Shown here: positions 20,909-29,513 of the stretch, in pieces | Position numbering within the stretch: position 1 is the first letter of the stretch | Layout: every line of letters begins with the position of its first letter | Source of the DNA: an uncultured Methylophilaceae bacterium | GTDB taxonomy: Bacteria; Pseudomonadota; Gammaproteobacteria; Burkholderiales; Methylophilaceae | NCBI GenBank assembly: GCA_903834185.1 | Contig: CAILHX010000037.1 | Span: forward strand, 1 to 64,000 | DNA: 64,000 bases | Reading direction: 5' to 3' | Notes under the pieces: model-generated | What the model was told of the DNA's origin: nothing | The model's database searches: none | Seen by the model: the letters and a program-made list of their open reading frames with translations, nothing else | Position numbers and translations under genes: made by a program

Positions 20909-21864
20909 CTGAACAGCATCCAGCGGTGTTTCAATATCCCAAGCGGGTGCTTGGGAAGATACGCAGACAATAATACAAGGCCCCCCAGCAATGCCAGTAT
21001 CCAGTGTATGCCGAACGGTGCAATGTCGCGCCGTGCCGGTTTCTGTAACGCCATGGCATGCAGTACCGACTGCAGATTGTCGCCCCTGACATAATCCGCG
21101 CCGACTTCCTTGGTCAGCGACTTGAGATACTCCTCATCCAGTTTCGACACGAAGCGGTCATCCTCGCCATTGGCGACATTATCGTTACGCGTGCCTATGT
21201 TCTGTTCGGATATCTGGGCAATGCCGGGTTGCAAGGCAAAACTGTCATTCGACCAATAGCCTATCAGTTGATTCTTCTCGGAATACTTGGGAATGGGCGC
21301 TCCCTTTATGCTGCCCATGCCTACGATCAGCCAACCATCGGCACCTTGGAAACCGGTCAGGTCGCGCGTATTAAAAGCGTGCAGACGCGGCGCTTCTTCA
21401 CCATCGGTAAAGTACACCACTTGAGCCGGTTCGGGAAATGCACGCAGCGAACGGGCGATGGAAAGCAGGCTGTCGCGGATGCGGCTGTTGCCTGACCAAG
21501 CCATGCGCCATTCCAGGTGGTCTATGGTGTCCTGTATCGCGGCATAGTTATCGCATACTTCAATCGGGTTATACAGCGGCGCCACGCTGACGCCGGCAAA
21601 AGGCGCGATACTGACTTTGTTGCCGCAGGGCAGTCCGGCAATGATCTCGTGCATCATCTTTTGCATATAGACCATGCGGCTGACTTTTTTATTATTGAGC
21701 ACCGTATCCTCGGTATTCATGCTCTGCGTGATATCGGCCACTAACATATAGCTATAGATGTTGTGTTTGACCGGTACCGTCGGGCGCAGCATAGCGGCTA
21801 TCAGAAATAGCAGCGCACCTAGCATCAGGGCGGAATCGCGATGGGTTCTGAAATAATTGAGCAT
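20896..21864 (-). CDS. mxaL: MxaL-like von Willebrand factor A protein, membrane-anchored
   Basis: 322 residues. An N-terminal membrane segment (~14-30, LMLGALLFLIAAML) leads into a VWA domain. Its metal-site motif is D-x-T-x-S (MLVADITQSMN) rather than the usual D-x-S-x-S, and YFTDGEEAP is the later strand. A second membrane segment near ~285-305 (IHWILALLGGLVLLSAYL) follows. Size, topology and position as last gene of the six-gene run fit MxaL, needed for assembly of active Ca2+-containing methanol dehydrogenase in methylotrophs (family knowledge). It lies 6 bp after mxaK. A BatB-like protein of the aerotolerance operon is the main alternative. Confidence 0.75.
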   Translation of the reverse strand: MLNYFRTHRDSALMLGALLFLIAAMLRPTVPVKHNIYSYMLVADITQSMNTEDTVLNNKKVSRMVYMQKMMHEIIAGLPCGNKVSIAPFAGVSVAPLYNPIEVCDNYAAIQDTIDHLEWRMAWSGNSRIRDSLLSIARSLRAFPEPAQVVYFTDGEEAPRLHAFNTRDLTGFQGADGWLIVGMGSIKGAPIPKYSEKNQLIGYWSNDSFALQPGIAQISEQNIGTRNDNVANGEDDRFVSKLDEEYLKSLTKEVGADYVRGDNLQSVLHAMALQKPARRDIAPFGIHWILALLGGLVLLSAYLPKHPLGILKHRWMLFRSKA

Positions 21865-21870
21865 GGCAGA

Positions 21871-22431
21871 TTATGGTAATCCCACGGGGATCCCACCCAT
21901 AATGATGCCGGGTTTGTCATCACCGCCCACCCCTGGTGTGGCATCCTGCGGCAGCATGCCCATCACACGATCCAGGTTATGGCGCGCATCCCAGTGGTTG
22001 CTGTCCAGGCGTAGCGATTGCTGATAGGCATTCTTGGCCTGACCCATGAGATATAGCGTTTCCTGCTTCACCGTCAGGTTGGTGCCGCCGATGGCCAGCG
22101 CACGCAGATAGAAAATGTTGCCCATATTATATTGCACGGCAGAACGCTGGCCGACATTGCCGATCTCTGCCAATTGCAGGAACAACAGTGAGGCATCCTT
22201 GAAGCGTCCGGTCTTCGCCAGCCATAGTGCAGTGGCGAACTTGGCTTCGTAGCTCTGCCTATCAGTGACGGGGGATTTGCCTTCGGTGACAGCCCGGTTG
22301 AACGCTTCTATCTGGCGCAGGCGCGTATATTCTGAATATGCCGCAAAGCCGCTGAGCAGGGCGATGATTGCGAAAATCCAGGTGAGCTTTCTGGCGCTGA
22401 CGATAGGGCTACGGGCGAGGGTTAATGCCAT
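21871..22431 (-). CDS. mxaK: MxaK-like membrane protein with TPR-like helices
   Basis: 186 residues from ATG 22431 (MALTLARSPIVSARKLTWIF); the frame is open further upstream but would lie wholly inside mxaC. A single membrane helix (~18-38) is followed by a periplasmic helical region. That region looks like TPRs: FATALWLAKTGRFKDASLLF, YNMGNIFYLRALA, AKNAYQQSLRLDSNHWDARH. The end is glycine/proline-rich. The small size, single anchor and place between the two VWA genes fit MxaK (family knowledge). It overlaps mxaC by 10 bp. Its biochemical role is unknown even in model methylotrophs. Confidence 0.75.
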   Translation of the reverse strand: MALTLARSPIVSARKLTWIFAIIALLSGFAAYSEYTRLRQIEAFNRAVTEGKSPVTDRQSYEAKFATALWLAKTGRFKDASLLFLQLAEIGNVGQRSAVQYNMGNIFYLRALAIGGTNLTVKQETLYLMGQAKNAYQQSLRLDSNHWDARHNLDRVMGMLPQDATPGVGGDDKPGIIMGGIPVGLP

Positions 22432-23399
22432 GTTCTGACCTCCAGGTACTTGACGGCGAGCAGCAGAGAAATCATCAATAATGCGATGAAATAGCAATGT
22501 TGAGAATAATCACGGCCCGGTATCTCTTCATAATATTTGATGGGTTTACGCTCTTTCTGGTCGATATCGCTGATCGCTGCAGCCAGAGATTTCGGATCCT
22601 CCGCCTCATAGGCGTGGAACGGCGAGCGCAACGTCTTGAAATAGTTGTATAGCTCGATCTCCACCGGCAACGCCTTGTCCGAGTCGGGTTTGTATGATTC
22701 GTCGAAAATACTCAGGCCACCGGGTTCGCGCAGCACGATCCAATACAGGGTGATATCCAGTTTGTTCAGCCAGTCGCGTATCTTCTGTTGGGCGTCGGAG
22801 CCGATGCGGCCACCGCCGTCGGACAGCAATATCATCACGCGCGAGCCCGAATCGGGGATATTTTCAAACAGGCTGGTGCCCATGGTCAGGCCGCTGCCGA
22901 TGTTGGTCTGGAACAGTGCGGCGCCCCCCGCTGCTGCAATGGCGGCTTGCACCGCCTCACGGTTCTGGGTCAGCGGCATCGCATACATGGCGGAATTGCT
23001 GAAAGTCACCATGCCGAACATATCGCTTGTGCGCTGACCGAAAAACTGCGTGATGATACGGCTGGCGGCGGTGGACTTGGTCTCGCCAGCCCTTCCGTTG
23101 GACGCGCCGGAAAACGGGTCGTCCATGCTCGCGCTCCTGTCCATCACCATCACTATCTGCGCGCCTTCCCCCACTTTTTTGATCTTCTGCTGCGCGCTGT
23201 GCGGGCCGGCAACACCCAGGATGATAAACAGCAGTGCGATCACCGCCAGCACTTTTAGCAACATGCCCACGATGTCCGACAAAGGATCGCGAGGAATCAG
23301 GTCCAGCCATGAATATGCGCGGCTATGATGGCGCTCCAGCATCAGTGGCAACAGCGCGATCGGCAGCAGGAACAAGAATAATGGGCTAGTAAAACTCAT
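22422..23399 (-). CDS. mxaC: MxaC-like von Willebrand factor A protein
   Basis: 325 residues. Membrane segments near the N-terminus (~3-18 and ~48-68) come first. A VWA domain follows with a perfect metal-site motif DRSASM (VMVMDRSASMDDPFSG), GMVTFSNSA and ILLSDGGGRIG. A third membrane segment sits at the C-terminus (HCYFIALLMISLLLAVKYL). This three-anchor layout is shared by MxaC and BatA. Position 18 bp after mxaA and overlapping mxaK supports MxaC. The VWA domain probably faces the periplasm and works with the MoxR-type ATPase as a metal-insertion or folding machine (family inference). Confidence 0.78.
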   Translation of the reverse strand: MSFTSPLFLFLLPIALLPLMLERHHSRAYSWLDLIPRDPLSDIVGMLLKVLAVIALLFIILGVAGPHSAQQKIKKVGEGAQIVMVMDRSASMDDPFSGASNGRAGETKSTAASRIITQFFGQRTSDMFGMVTFSNSAMYAMPLTQNREAVQAAIAAAGGAALFQTNIGSGLTMGTSLFENIPDSGSRVMILLSDGGGRIGSDAQQKIRDWLNKLDITLYWIVLREPGGLSIFDESYKPDSDKALPVEIELYNYFKTLRSPFHAYEAEDPKSLAAAISDIDQKERKPIKYYEEIPGRDYSQHCYFIALLMISLLLAVKYLEVRTWH

Positions 23400-23417
23400 G
23401 ATAGATTGAAGCTCATG

Positions 23418-24353
23418 CTATTTCATGCCGCGTTCATAGTTGCGGCAGGATACGCAAAAGCGCTTCAGCCATTGCTGCGGTTGCTGCAAGCCGCTAGCAG
23501 CGCCAGGCTCGAAGAATACGCTGCGCGACAGGCTGAAAAACTGATCTATATCGCCTTTCAATCCGGCAAAAGCGGGTTTGCTGGTAATGAAATTGTCTGC
23601 GCTGAAGACGCTGGTTCCGGCAGTGAGATTCAAAGCCTTATGCAAACGTTCCACCGCTTGCTGCAAACCTTGCGGCGTATCCGGCAGCTTGCGCAGGTCG
23701 CGATAGGCGCGGGCGAACGGGCCGCCCATGCGCGGCAGCCAGGTATTCATACCCAATATATAAAGCAGGCCAAGCAGCGAGATGCCGAAAATGCCCAGCA
23801 GTATCTTCAGGTGATGTTTCTGTGGCGCGGGGTTAAGCAGCAGCGGGCCGCGGTACTTGCTCATATCGTCTTCCAGCTTGACCGAGCCGAACAGCGCGAT
23901 AGGCGAGACGCGGAATCCCCACTCGGGAATGCGGTAGGTGATGATGTTCTTGCCATCTGTGAACTTGATGGTTTCAGCCGGCAGGAATGCCGCTTTTGCA
24001 GTCACCCCGGTAGTGAATATCTGATAGCTGAGGTTAAGAATATAGGTGGTGCTGTCGGTGCCCAGACTCTGGCTGTGGGTGATGGTACGCAGCTCGATCC
24101 CGGTCACCTGGCCTCTCCAGCGCCGTTCATAGCCGGGGATAGGCAGCGAGGTGTTGAGTAACGTCAGCGGCTTCTTCGCTTCCAGCACCACGGTGCGCGG
24201 CACCAGCTCTCCTATGGTATAGGCGACATCGCGTTCGGGATTGAAGACTTGCAGACTGATGCGGCGGTCCTGCGGCGGCTGGGCGATGCCCTCCATCGCT
24301 GAGGCGAACAGTGGTTGAATGAGCAGTAGCAGGAGCAATAGGTATTTTTTCAT
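23418..24353 (-). CDS. mxaA: MxaA-like periplasmic/membrane protein
   Basis: 311 residues with a strong signal peptide (MKKYLLLLLLLIQPLFASA). A beta-rich periplasmic part (~20-180) precedes one membrane helix (~185-205, LLGIFGISLLGLLYILGM). A helical cytoplasmic part follows, containing LPDTPQGLQQAVERLHKAL and FSLSRSVFFEPGA. Methylotroph MxaA has this arrangement and is required for Ca2+ insertion into methanol dehydrogenase (family knowledge). The sequence alone shows no catalytic motif. It overlaps mxaS by 4 bp (ATGA), a coupled pair. Confidence 0.72.
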   Translation of the reverse strand: MKKYLLLLLLLIQPLFASAMEGIAQPPQDRRISLQVFNPERDVAYTIGELVPRTVVLEAKKPLTLLNTSLPIPGYERRWRGQVTGIELRTITHSQSLGTDSTTYILNLSYQIFTTGVTAKAAFLPAETIKFTDGKNIITYRIPEWGFRVSPIALFGSVKLEDDMSKYRGPLLLNPAPQKHHLKILLGIFGISLLGLLYILGMNTWLPRMGGPFARAYRDLRKLPDTPQGLQQAVERLHKALNLTAGTSVFSADNFITSKPAFAGLKGDIDQFFSLSRSVFFEPGAASGLQQPQQWLKRFCVSCRNYERGMK

Positions 24354-25216
24354 GAGGCCACGAACTGATAAAAGTATTCGGAGAGATCATCGGCGTTAAA
24401 ACCGTTTTCAACATAAAACGGCGGCATTTGATGGCGCATAAACAATTGATGCAGGGCAGCACGGCGGTCTTCAAACGACTGCAAGATGCGCTCGCGGTAG
24501 CTTTCGCGTAAAAACAGCGTACGCCGCGCACCGGTTTCAGCATCGGCAACGCTGGCGATGCCGAAATCAGGCAGGCTGCGATATTCCGCTGCATCCCACA
24601 GCACCATGGGCACGATATGGTGGCGTACCAAAGGCGTCAATGCCCGTTCCAGCGCTTCCAGCGGCATATGGAAATCGGAAATCAAAAAGATCAGCGAACG
24701 TTCGCGCTTCAGGTAATCGCTTACCCCCAGCAGGCCATCAGCGCCGACTTTGGCGGGATGGTAATGCCGAAGCCGTTCCGCGATATCCATGGCGCCGTGT
24801 ACACGGTTACTGGCAATCAGCCCCCAGTCTTCACGCACAGTGTCGTCAAAACCGATAAAGCCGAACGGGTCGTTGACGCGGTGGGCGGAGTAAGCCGCGG
24901 CAGCGGTGATCTCGGAGGCGATGTCCAGCTTGCGACTATGTCCGGAGAAACCCATGGAACCGGACAGGTCGCAGATGACGAACACCGGCACGGAACTCTT
25001 TTGATTGAACACACGTACCCACACCTGCTCGAACGGGTCGCGCAGGGTTTGCCGCAAGTCGATACGGCGCGGATCAGGATGCGAGATCAGCGGCGCATGA
25101 TTGCGGAACTCCATACCCAGACCGGTTTGTGCGCTGGTATGGCGGCCAGGATGCCGCCCACGCGAACGCCAGCCGATGTGGTAGGTGAATTCCATGGCGG
25201 GTTTTTGCGGAGTCAT
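24350..25216 (-). CDS. mxaS: MxaS-like DUF58 protein
   Basis: 288 residues, soluble, with the DUF58 arrangement. FEQVWVRVFNQKSSVPVFVI leads into the VWA-like metal motif CDLSGSMGFSGHSRK. DPFGFIGFDD, LIFLISDFHMPLEALERAL and VPMVLWDAAEYR follow. DUF58 proteins sit next to MoxR ATPases in mxa, bat and related operons. Starts at 25216 or 25195 are both possible. It is 15 bp after mxaR and overlaps mxaA by 4 bp. It is likely the cytoplasmic partner of the ATPase (inference). Confidence 0.8.
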   Translation of the reverse strand: MTPQKPAMEFTYHIGWRSRGRHPGRHTSAQTGLGMEFRNHAPLISHPDPRRIDLRQTLRDPFEQVWVRVFNQKSSVPVFVICDLSGSMGFSGHSRKLDIASEITAAAAYSAHRVNDPFGFIGFDDTVREDWGLIASNRVHGAMDIAERLRHYHPAKVGADGLLGVSDYLKRERSLIFLISDFHMPLEALERALTPLVRHHIVPMVLWDAAEYRSLPDFGIASVADAETGARRTLFLRESYRERILQSFEDRRAALHQLFMRHQMPPFYVENGFNADDLSEYFYQFVAS

Positions 25217-25231
25217 CGCGCAGTTGACCGG

Positions 25232-26245
25232 TTAAGGTGCAGCGATCGCTTGTAATGTGTTGCCTAGCAGTTCGCGGGCAATTTCTGTCCGGCGCATTTC
25301 ATATACCGGGCTGAAGACTAATCTATGAGCGATGGTCTCATGGTAAACCGCATGGATGTCTTCCGGCAGGATGGCACCGCGTCCATTGAGCCAGGCATTC
25401 ACCCGTGCCGCACGCAACATCATACTCATGCCGCGCGGGCTGGCTCCGGCCAGTACCAGACGGTTAACGTCTATGCCTTCTACCGAGACGCCGAATTTCG
25501 CGGGTTCTTTGCTGGCACGCCACAGGTTCAATGCGTATTGGCGCAAGGTCGGGCTGGCCTGAATCTCATCCTGCAATATTGCGGCGATCTTGTTCAGCTT
25601 GTCAAAATGCAAAATATCCGGCTTGACGTTTTCCACCAGCTTGTCGGCATCGTGATAACGCGTATCGAACATCAACGATTCCATAATGTCGGCTTCGCTT
25701 GGCACCACGATAGGGATCTCCATCATGAAACGGTCGCGTGCGGCAGAGGGTATTTCGAAAGTCTCTTCTTTTTCCACCTGGTTACGGTCGGCAAACACCA
25801 TCATGTGCGGGAAGCGATGCTCGGCATTGAATGCAGACAGCGTGCGTTCTGCCATCACGCGCAGCAGCAGCGAGTGCACCTGCGGACGGGCGCGGTTGAT
25901 CTCGTTGAAGAAGAATACCGCAAGGTTTTCTCCGCTGCGCAGCAACGGCCCTGCATCTACGTGCGGACGGCCGTCTTCACCCAAATAAGTGTGATACACC
26001 AGATCGGTAGGCATCAAGTCGATAGTGCCTTCGACACGCTCATAACCGCCGCCGATGCCACGGGTAAAAGCGCGCAGCAGCGTGGTCTTGCCCACCCCCA
26101 CGTCACCTTCCAGCAATACGTGACCGCGCGCAAAAATAGCCGTGGTAATCAAGCGCACTGGTTTTTGTTGGCCTACTACGACCTGATTGATTTCTTTCTC
26201 AAGTAACGTGGCCTGTTCGCGCCAATCGGTGAGTTGCTTATCCAA
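25232..26245 (-). CDS. mxaR: MoxR-type AAA+ ATPase (MxaR)
   Basis: 337 residues. Walker A is GDVGVGKTTLLRAF, Walker B is VFFFNEINRARP, with a sensor-1-like region VFADRNQVE and the MoxR C-terminal lid (LVLAGASPRGMSMMLRAARV). The start is TTG 26245, supported by a well-placed GGGAG (7 bases before) and by the family start. MoxR ATPases act as chaperones with VWA proteins, and in methylotrophs MxaR belongs to the methanol dehydrogenase maturation set. It is the first gene of the six-gene operon. The upstream region holds a promoter with an overlapping perfect inverted repeat (26288-26307). Confidence 0.85.
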   Translation of the reverse strand: MDKQLTDWREQATLLEKEINQVVVGQQKPVRLITTAIFARGHVLLEGDVGVGKTTLLRAFTRGIGGGYERVEGTIDLMPTDLVYHTYLGEDGRPHVDAGPLLRSGENLAVFFFNEINRARPQVHSLLLRVMAERTLSAFNAEHRFPHMMVFADRNQVEKEETFEIPSAARDRFMMEIPIVVPSEADIMESLMFDTRYHDADKLVENVKPDILHFDKLNKIAAILQDEIQASPTLRQYALNLWRASKEPAKFGVSVEGIDVNRLVLAGASPRGMSMMLRAARVNAWLNGRGAILPEDIHAVYHETIAHRLVFSPVYEMRRTEIARELLGNTLQAIAAP

Positions 26246-26287
26246 TGAATTTCTCCCTGTTTTCGTCTATAGATACGAGCGATTTTT

Positions 26288-26319
26288 ACTATACTAACCT
26301 GTATAGTTTTGTCGGGCAA
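26288..26319 (-). promoter_or_regulatory. Candidate promoter and operator of mxaRSACKL
   Basis: On the minus strand: TTGCCC (26319-26314), a 17-base spacer, TAGTAT (26296-26291). Across the spacer and -10 lies a perfect inverted repeat, ACTATAC-N6-GTATAGT (26288-26307). A 7+6+7 palindrome covering the -10 is the usual layout for a repressor site. No regulator gene is adjacent. Seen by eye. Confidence 0.5.
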
Positions 26320-26453
26320 CAGAATTTTCAGGGTCTGGAAAATGTTTGTTTGTACTTGAGCCTAAATTATAAGGAGGGAGAAGGATTGTTGATTGCCATA
26401 CATGCAATTGGGACAGCGCCCAAATCAGATGTGGCGTAAGCAATACACAAAAC

Positions 26454-26822
26454 TTAGGGAATTAACGCCGCAGCCACATTCCGCCCTTCCGCCATTAGGA
26501 TGTTGTAAGTGCGGCAGGCGGCACCCGTATCCATGCATTCCAGTCCCAGCCCGATATCAGCCAAGGCCTGCCACAAGCGCGGGTGGGCGAAGCGGTGTGT
26601 AGCGCCAGTTCCCAGTAGCACGATCTCCGGTTTCAGCACGGCGATAGCGGCGAAGTTTTCTGCAGTGAGCGCGTCGAATCCGGCTACCGGCCAATCCGTC
26701 AGCAATTGTTGCGGCAATACGACCAGGCTGCGCTCGAAGCGAGCTTCGCCGATCTGCACCCAGCCCGAGCCGTAGCACGTAATTAGGTTTTTGCCTTCAG
26801 CATTAGTGAGATGTAATTTCAT
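26454..26822 (-). CDS. Mth938-like domain protein
   Basis: 122 residues, soluble. The pattern FERSLVVLPQQLLTDWPV...LKPEIVLLGTGATHRF, then LGLECMDTGAACRTYNILMA and EGRNVAAALI, matches the Mth938/DUF498 family, relatives of the mitochondrial complex I assembly factor NDUFAF3 (family knowledge). The bacterial function is not established. It stands alone, divergent from alaA, with 136 bp between them, and tail to head with the mxa operon's upstream region. Confidence 0.82.
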   Translation of the reverse strand: MKLHLTNAEGKNLITCYGSGWVQIGEARFERSLVVLPQQLLTDWPVAGFDALTAENFAAIAVLKPEIVLLGTGATHRFAHPRLWQALADIGLGLECMDTGAACRTYNILMAEGRNVAAALIP

Positions 26823-26958
26823 TATTGGCTACGAATCCACGCTTGGGACGCAACGCGGCTTTACGTCTTGCGCTGCATCACTAATCGTCGGATTTCAGAA
26901 TGTTTACCGTATTTTGGTATGTTTTAAAAATTACAAGTAAAATAGCACATTTTGAATC

Positions 26959-28200
26959 ATGGTTACCCCTGTGCAACCCATACTTAAATCAACAAAGTTG
27001 AACAATGTCTGCTACGACATCCGCGGGCCGGTGCTGCAACGCGCGCGCGAAATGGAGGACGAAGGTCACCGCATTATCAAGCTGAATATCGGTAACCCCG
27101 CGCCGTTCGGTTTTGGCGCGCCGGAAGAGATCGTGCAAGACGTGATACGCAATATGCCGGATGCCTCTGGCTATAGCGATTCTAAAGGGTTGTTCGCGGC
27201 GCGCAAGGCGGTGATGCATGCCACGCAGGCGAAGAATATCAGCGGTGTGCAGGTGGACGACATCATCATCGGCAACGGGGTTTCCGAGTTGATCGTGCTG
27301 GCGATGAATGCATTGTTGAACAATGGCGACCAGATTCTGGTGCCTGCACCCGATTATCCGTTGTGGACTGCCGCAGTCAGCCTGTCCGGCGGTACGCCGC
27401 GGCACTATCTGTGCGACGAAGAGTCGGGCTGGTTGCCTGATCTGGTAGATATCGAGAACAAGATCAATGCCAACACGCGCGGCATCGTGGTCATCAACCC
27501 TAACAACCCTACCGGGGCTTTGTATCCGGTTGAAACGCTGCAAGGCATCATCAATATCGCGCGGCATCACGGCTTGATCATTTTCGCCGATGAGATCTAC
27601 GACAAGGTGTTGTACGACGAAAACACGCACGTCTCCATCGCCTCGCTGGCGGATGATGTGCCGGTGGTGACCTTTAACGGGCTTTCCAAGAATTACCGCT
27701 CCTGCGGCTACCGTGCTGGCTGGCTGGTGGTTTCGGGCGATAAAATCCGCGCCACAGATTATATCGAAGGCCTGAATATGCTGGCCTCGATGCGCTTGTG
27801 TGCCAATGTTCCCGGCCAGTTCGCCATCCAGACTGCACTCGGCGGCCATCAGAGTATTGATGATCTGGTCGCGCCCACGGGGCGATTGTGCAAGCAGCGC
27901 GATCTGGCATACGATTTACTGACTTCCATGCCGGGGGTGACTTGCTTCAAGCCCAAGGCGGCGTTGTACCTGTTCCCGCGGCTGGACCCGAAGATCTATC
28001 CGATAAAGGATGATCAGCAGTTCATCCTGGATCTGCTGCTGCAGGAAAAGGTGTTGCTGGTACAAGGCAGCGGCTTTAACTGGGCGCAACCGGATCATTT
28101 CCGCGTGGTGTTCCTGCCGAATGCGGATGATCTGACCGAGGCCATGGTACGTATTGCGCGCTTTCTGGATCAATACCGTAAAAAACACGGTGGCAAATGA
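26959..28200 (+). CDS. alaA: Alanine-synthesizing aminotransferase (AlaA type)
   Basis: 413 residues, fold type I PLP enzyme. Conserved strings are IIKLNIGNPAPFGF, GNGVSELIVLAMNALLN, PAPDYPLWTAAVSLSGG, VVINPNNPTGA, FADEIYDKVLYDE, and FNGLSKNYRSCGYRAGW with the PLP lysine. The substrate arginine region is in PDHFRVVFLP. This closely follows E. coli AlaA as I remember its sequence. It makes alanine from pyruvate and glutamate. It is translationally coupled to hom (ATGA overlap) and heads an alaA-hom-thrC run. Confidence 0.92.
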   Translation: MVTPVQPILKSTKLNNVCYDIRGPVLQRAREMEDEGHRIIKLNIGNPAPFGFGAPEEIVQDVIRNMPDASGYSDSKGLFAARKAVMHATQAKNISGVQVDDIIIGNGVSELIVLAMNALLNNGDQILVPAPDYPLWTAAVSLSGGTPRHYLCDEESGWLPDLVDIENKINANTRGIVVINPNNPTGALYPVETLQGIINIARHHGLIIFADEIYDKVLYDENTHVSIASLADDVPVVTFNGLSKNYRSCGYRAGWLVVSGDKIRATDYIEGLNMLASMRLCANVPGQFAIQTALGGHQSIDDLVAPTGRLCKQRDLAYDLLTSMPGVTCFKPKAALYLFPRLDPKIYPIKDDQQFILDLLLQEKVLLVQGSGFNWAQPDHFRVVFLPNADDLTEAMVRIARFLDQYRKKHGGK

Positions 28201-29513
28201 TGAAACCCATTAACGTAGGTCTGCTCGGGATAGGTACTGTAGGCGGCGGCACCTGGACGGTGCTGACCCGTAATCAGGAAGAGATCAAGCGGCGTGCCGG
28301 CCGTCCTATCAGCATCGTCAAGGTGGCGGATAAAGATGTGGCGCGCGCGCAGCAGGTCACGGGCGGTACGGTGGCGGTGACCGATGATGCGATGTCGGTA
28401 GTCTCCGACCCTGATGTGGATATCGTGGTCGAGCTGATCGGCGGCACCACGCTGGCGAAACAGCTGGTGTTGCAGGCCATAGAAAACGGCAAGCACGTAG
28501 TCACTGCCAACAAGGCACTGCTGGCGTTGCACGGCAACGAGATATTCGCCGCCGCACAGAAAAAAGGCGTGATTGTCGCGTTCGAAGCTGCGGTGGCGGG
28601 CGGCATTCCCATCATCAAGGCGGTGCGCGAAGGTTTGAGCGCCAACCGCATCGAATGGATCGCGGGCATCATCAACGGCACCACCAACTTCATCCTGACC
28701 GAGATGCGCGAAAAAGGCCTGGCGTTTGCCGATGTGTTGCAGCAGGCGCAAAAGCTGGGTTATGCCGAGGCTGACCCGACGTTCGACGTGGAAGGCATAG
28801 ATGCCGCGCACAAGCTGATGATACTGGCGGCGATTGCCTTTGGTATCCCCATGCAGTTCGACAAGGTTTACACCGAAGGTATCACCAGGCTGACGCGCGA
28901 AGATATCGGCTATGCCGAGCAATTGGGTTATCGCGTGAAATTGCTGGGCATCACCAAGCGTAGCGAGAATGGCGTGGAGATGCGCGTGCACCCGACGCTG
29001 ATCCCGGAAAAGCGTTTGATCGCCAACGTCAATGGGGCAATGAATGCGGTGCTGGTGAAAGGCGATGCCGTCGGCCCGACATTGTTCTACGGGGCAGGGG
29101 CAGGGGCAGAGCCCACTGCCAGCGCGGTGATCGCAGATTTAGTTGACGTGACGCGCATGGCCACTGCCGACCCGCATCAGCGCGTGCCGCACCTGGCGTT
29201 CCAGCCCGATCAGCTTTCCGATCTGCCTATTCTGCCCATCAGCGAGGTGAGCAGTGCCTATTACCTGCGATTGCGCGCGGTGGACAAGCCCGGCGTGCTG
29301 GCCGACGTGACGCGTATTCTGGGTGATCTGGCGATCTCCATTGATGCCATGGTTCAAAAAGAACCTGCAGAAGGTGAGACCGAGGCGGATATCGTGTTGC
29401 TGACCCATATCACGCTGGAAAAAAATATCGATTGTGCCATCGCCGGGCTTGAGGCATTAGCGAGTATTTCGGGAAAAATAAAACGCATCAGAGTGGAACA
29501 TTTACATGGCTAA
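28197..29513 (+). CDS. hom: Homoserine dehydrogenase
   Basis: 438 residues. The NAD(P) loop is GLLGIGTVGGGTWTVL. The catalytic domain shows VVTANKALLALHG, FEAAVAGGIPIIKAVREGL, INGTTNFILTEM, and YAEADPTFDVEGIDAAHKL with the catalytic Lys and Asp residues. A C-terminal ACT domain (YLRLRAVDKPGVLADVTRIL) suggests threonine feedback (family knowledge). It reduces aspartate semialdehyde to homoserine. The start at 28197 or 28200 overlaps the alaA stop. A small secreted-protein gene overlaps its 3' end by 8 bp, before thrC. Confidence 0.97.
   Translation: MMKPINVGLLGIGTVGGGTWTVLTRNQEEIKRRAGRPISIVKVADKDVARAQQVTGGTVAVTDDAMSVVSDPDVDIVVELIGGTTLAKQLVLQAIENGKHVVTANKALLALHGNEIFAAAQKKGVIVAFEAAVAGGIPIIKAVREGLSANRIEWIAGIINGTTNFILTEMREKGLAFADVLQQAQKLGYAEADPTFDVEGIDAAHKLMILAAIAFGIPMQFDKVYTEGITRLTREDIGYAEQLGYRVKLLGITKRSENGVEMRVHPTLIPEKRLIANVNGAMNAVLVKGDAVGPTLFYGAGAGAEPTASAVIADLVDVTRMATADPHQRVPHLAFQPDQLSDLPILPISEVSSAYYLRLRAVDKPGVLADVTRILGDLAISIDAMVQKEPAEGETEADIVLLTHITLEKNIDCAIAGLEALASISGKIKRIRVEHLHG

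Noticed and set aside
20896-26245. Reading the moxR-VWA run as a Bat aerotolerance operon
   Set aside because: Bat operons share MoxR, DUF58 and VWA proteins. The MxaA-type third gene, the small anchored MxaK-type gene between two VWA genes and the exact order R-S-A-C-K-L fit mxa better. It is kept as the stated alternative.
26246-26439. 64-codon plus-strand open frame upstream of mxaR
   Set aside because: It covers the mxaR promoter and operator and has no recognisable features.
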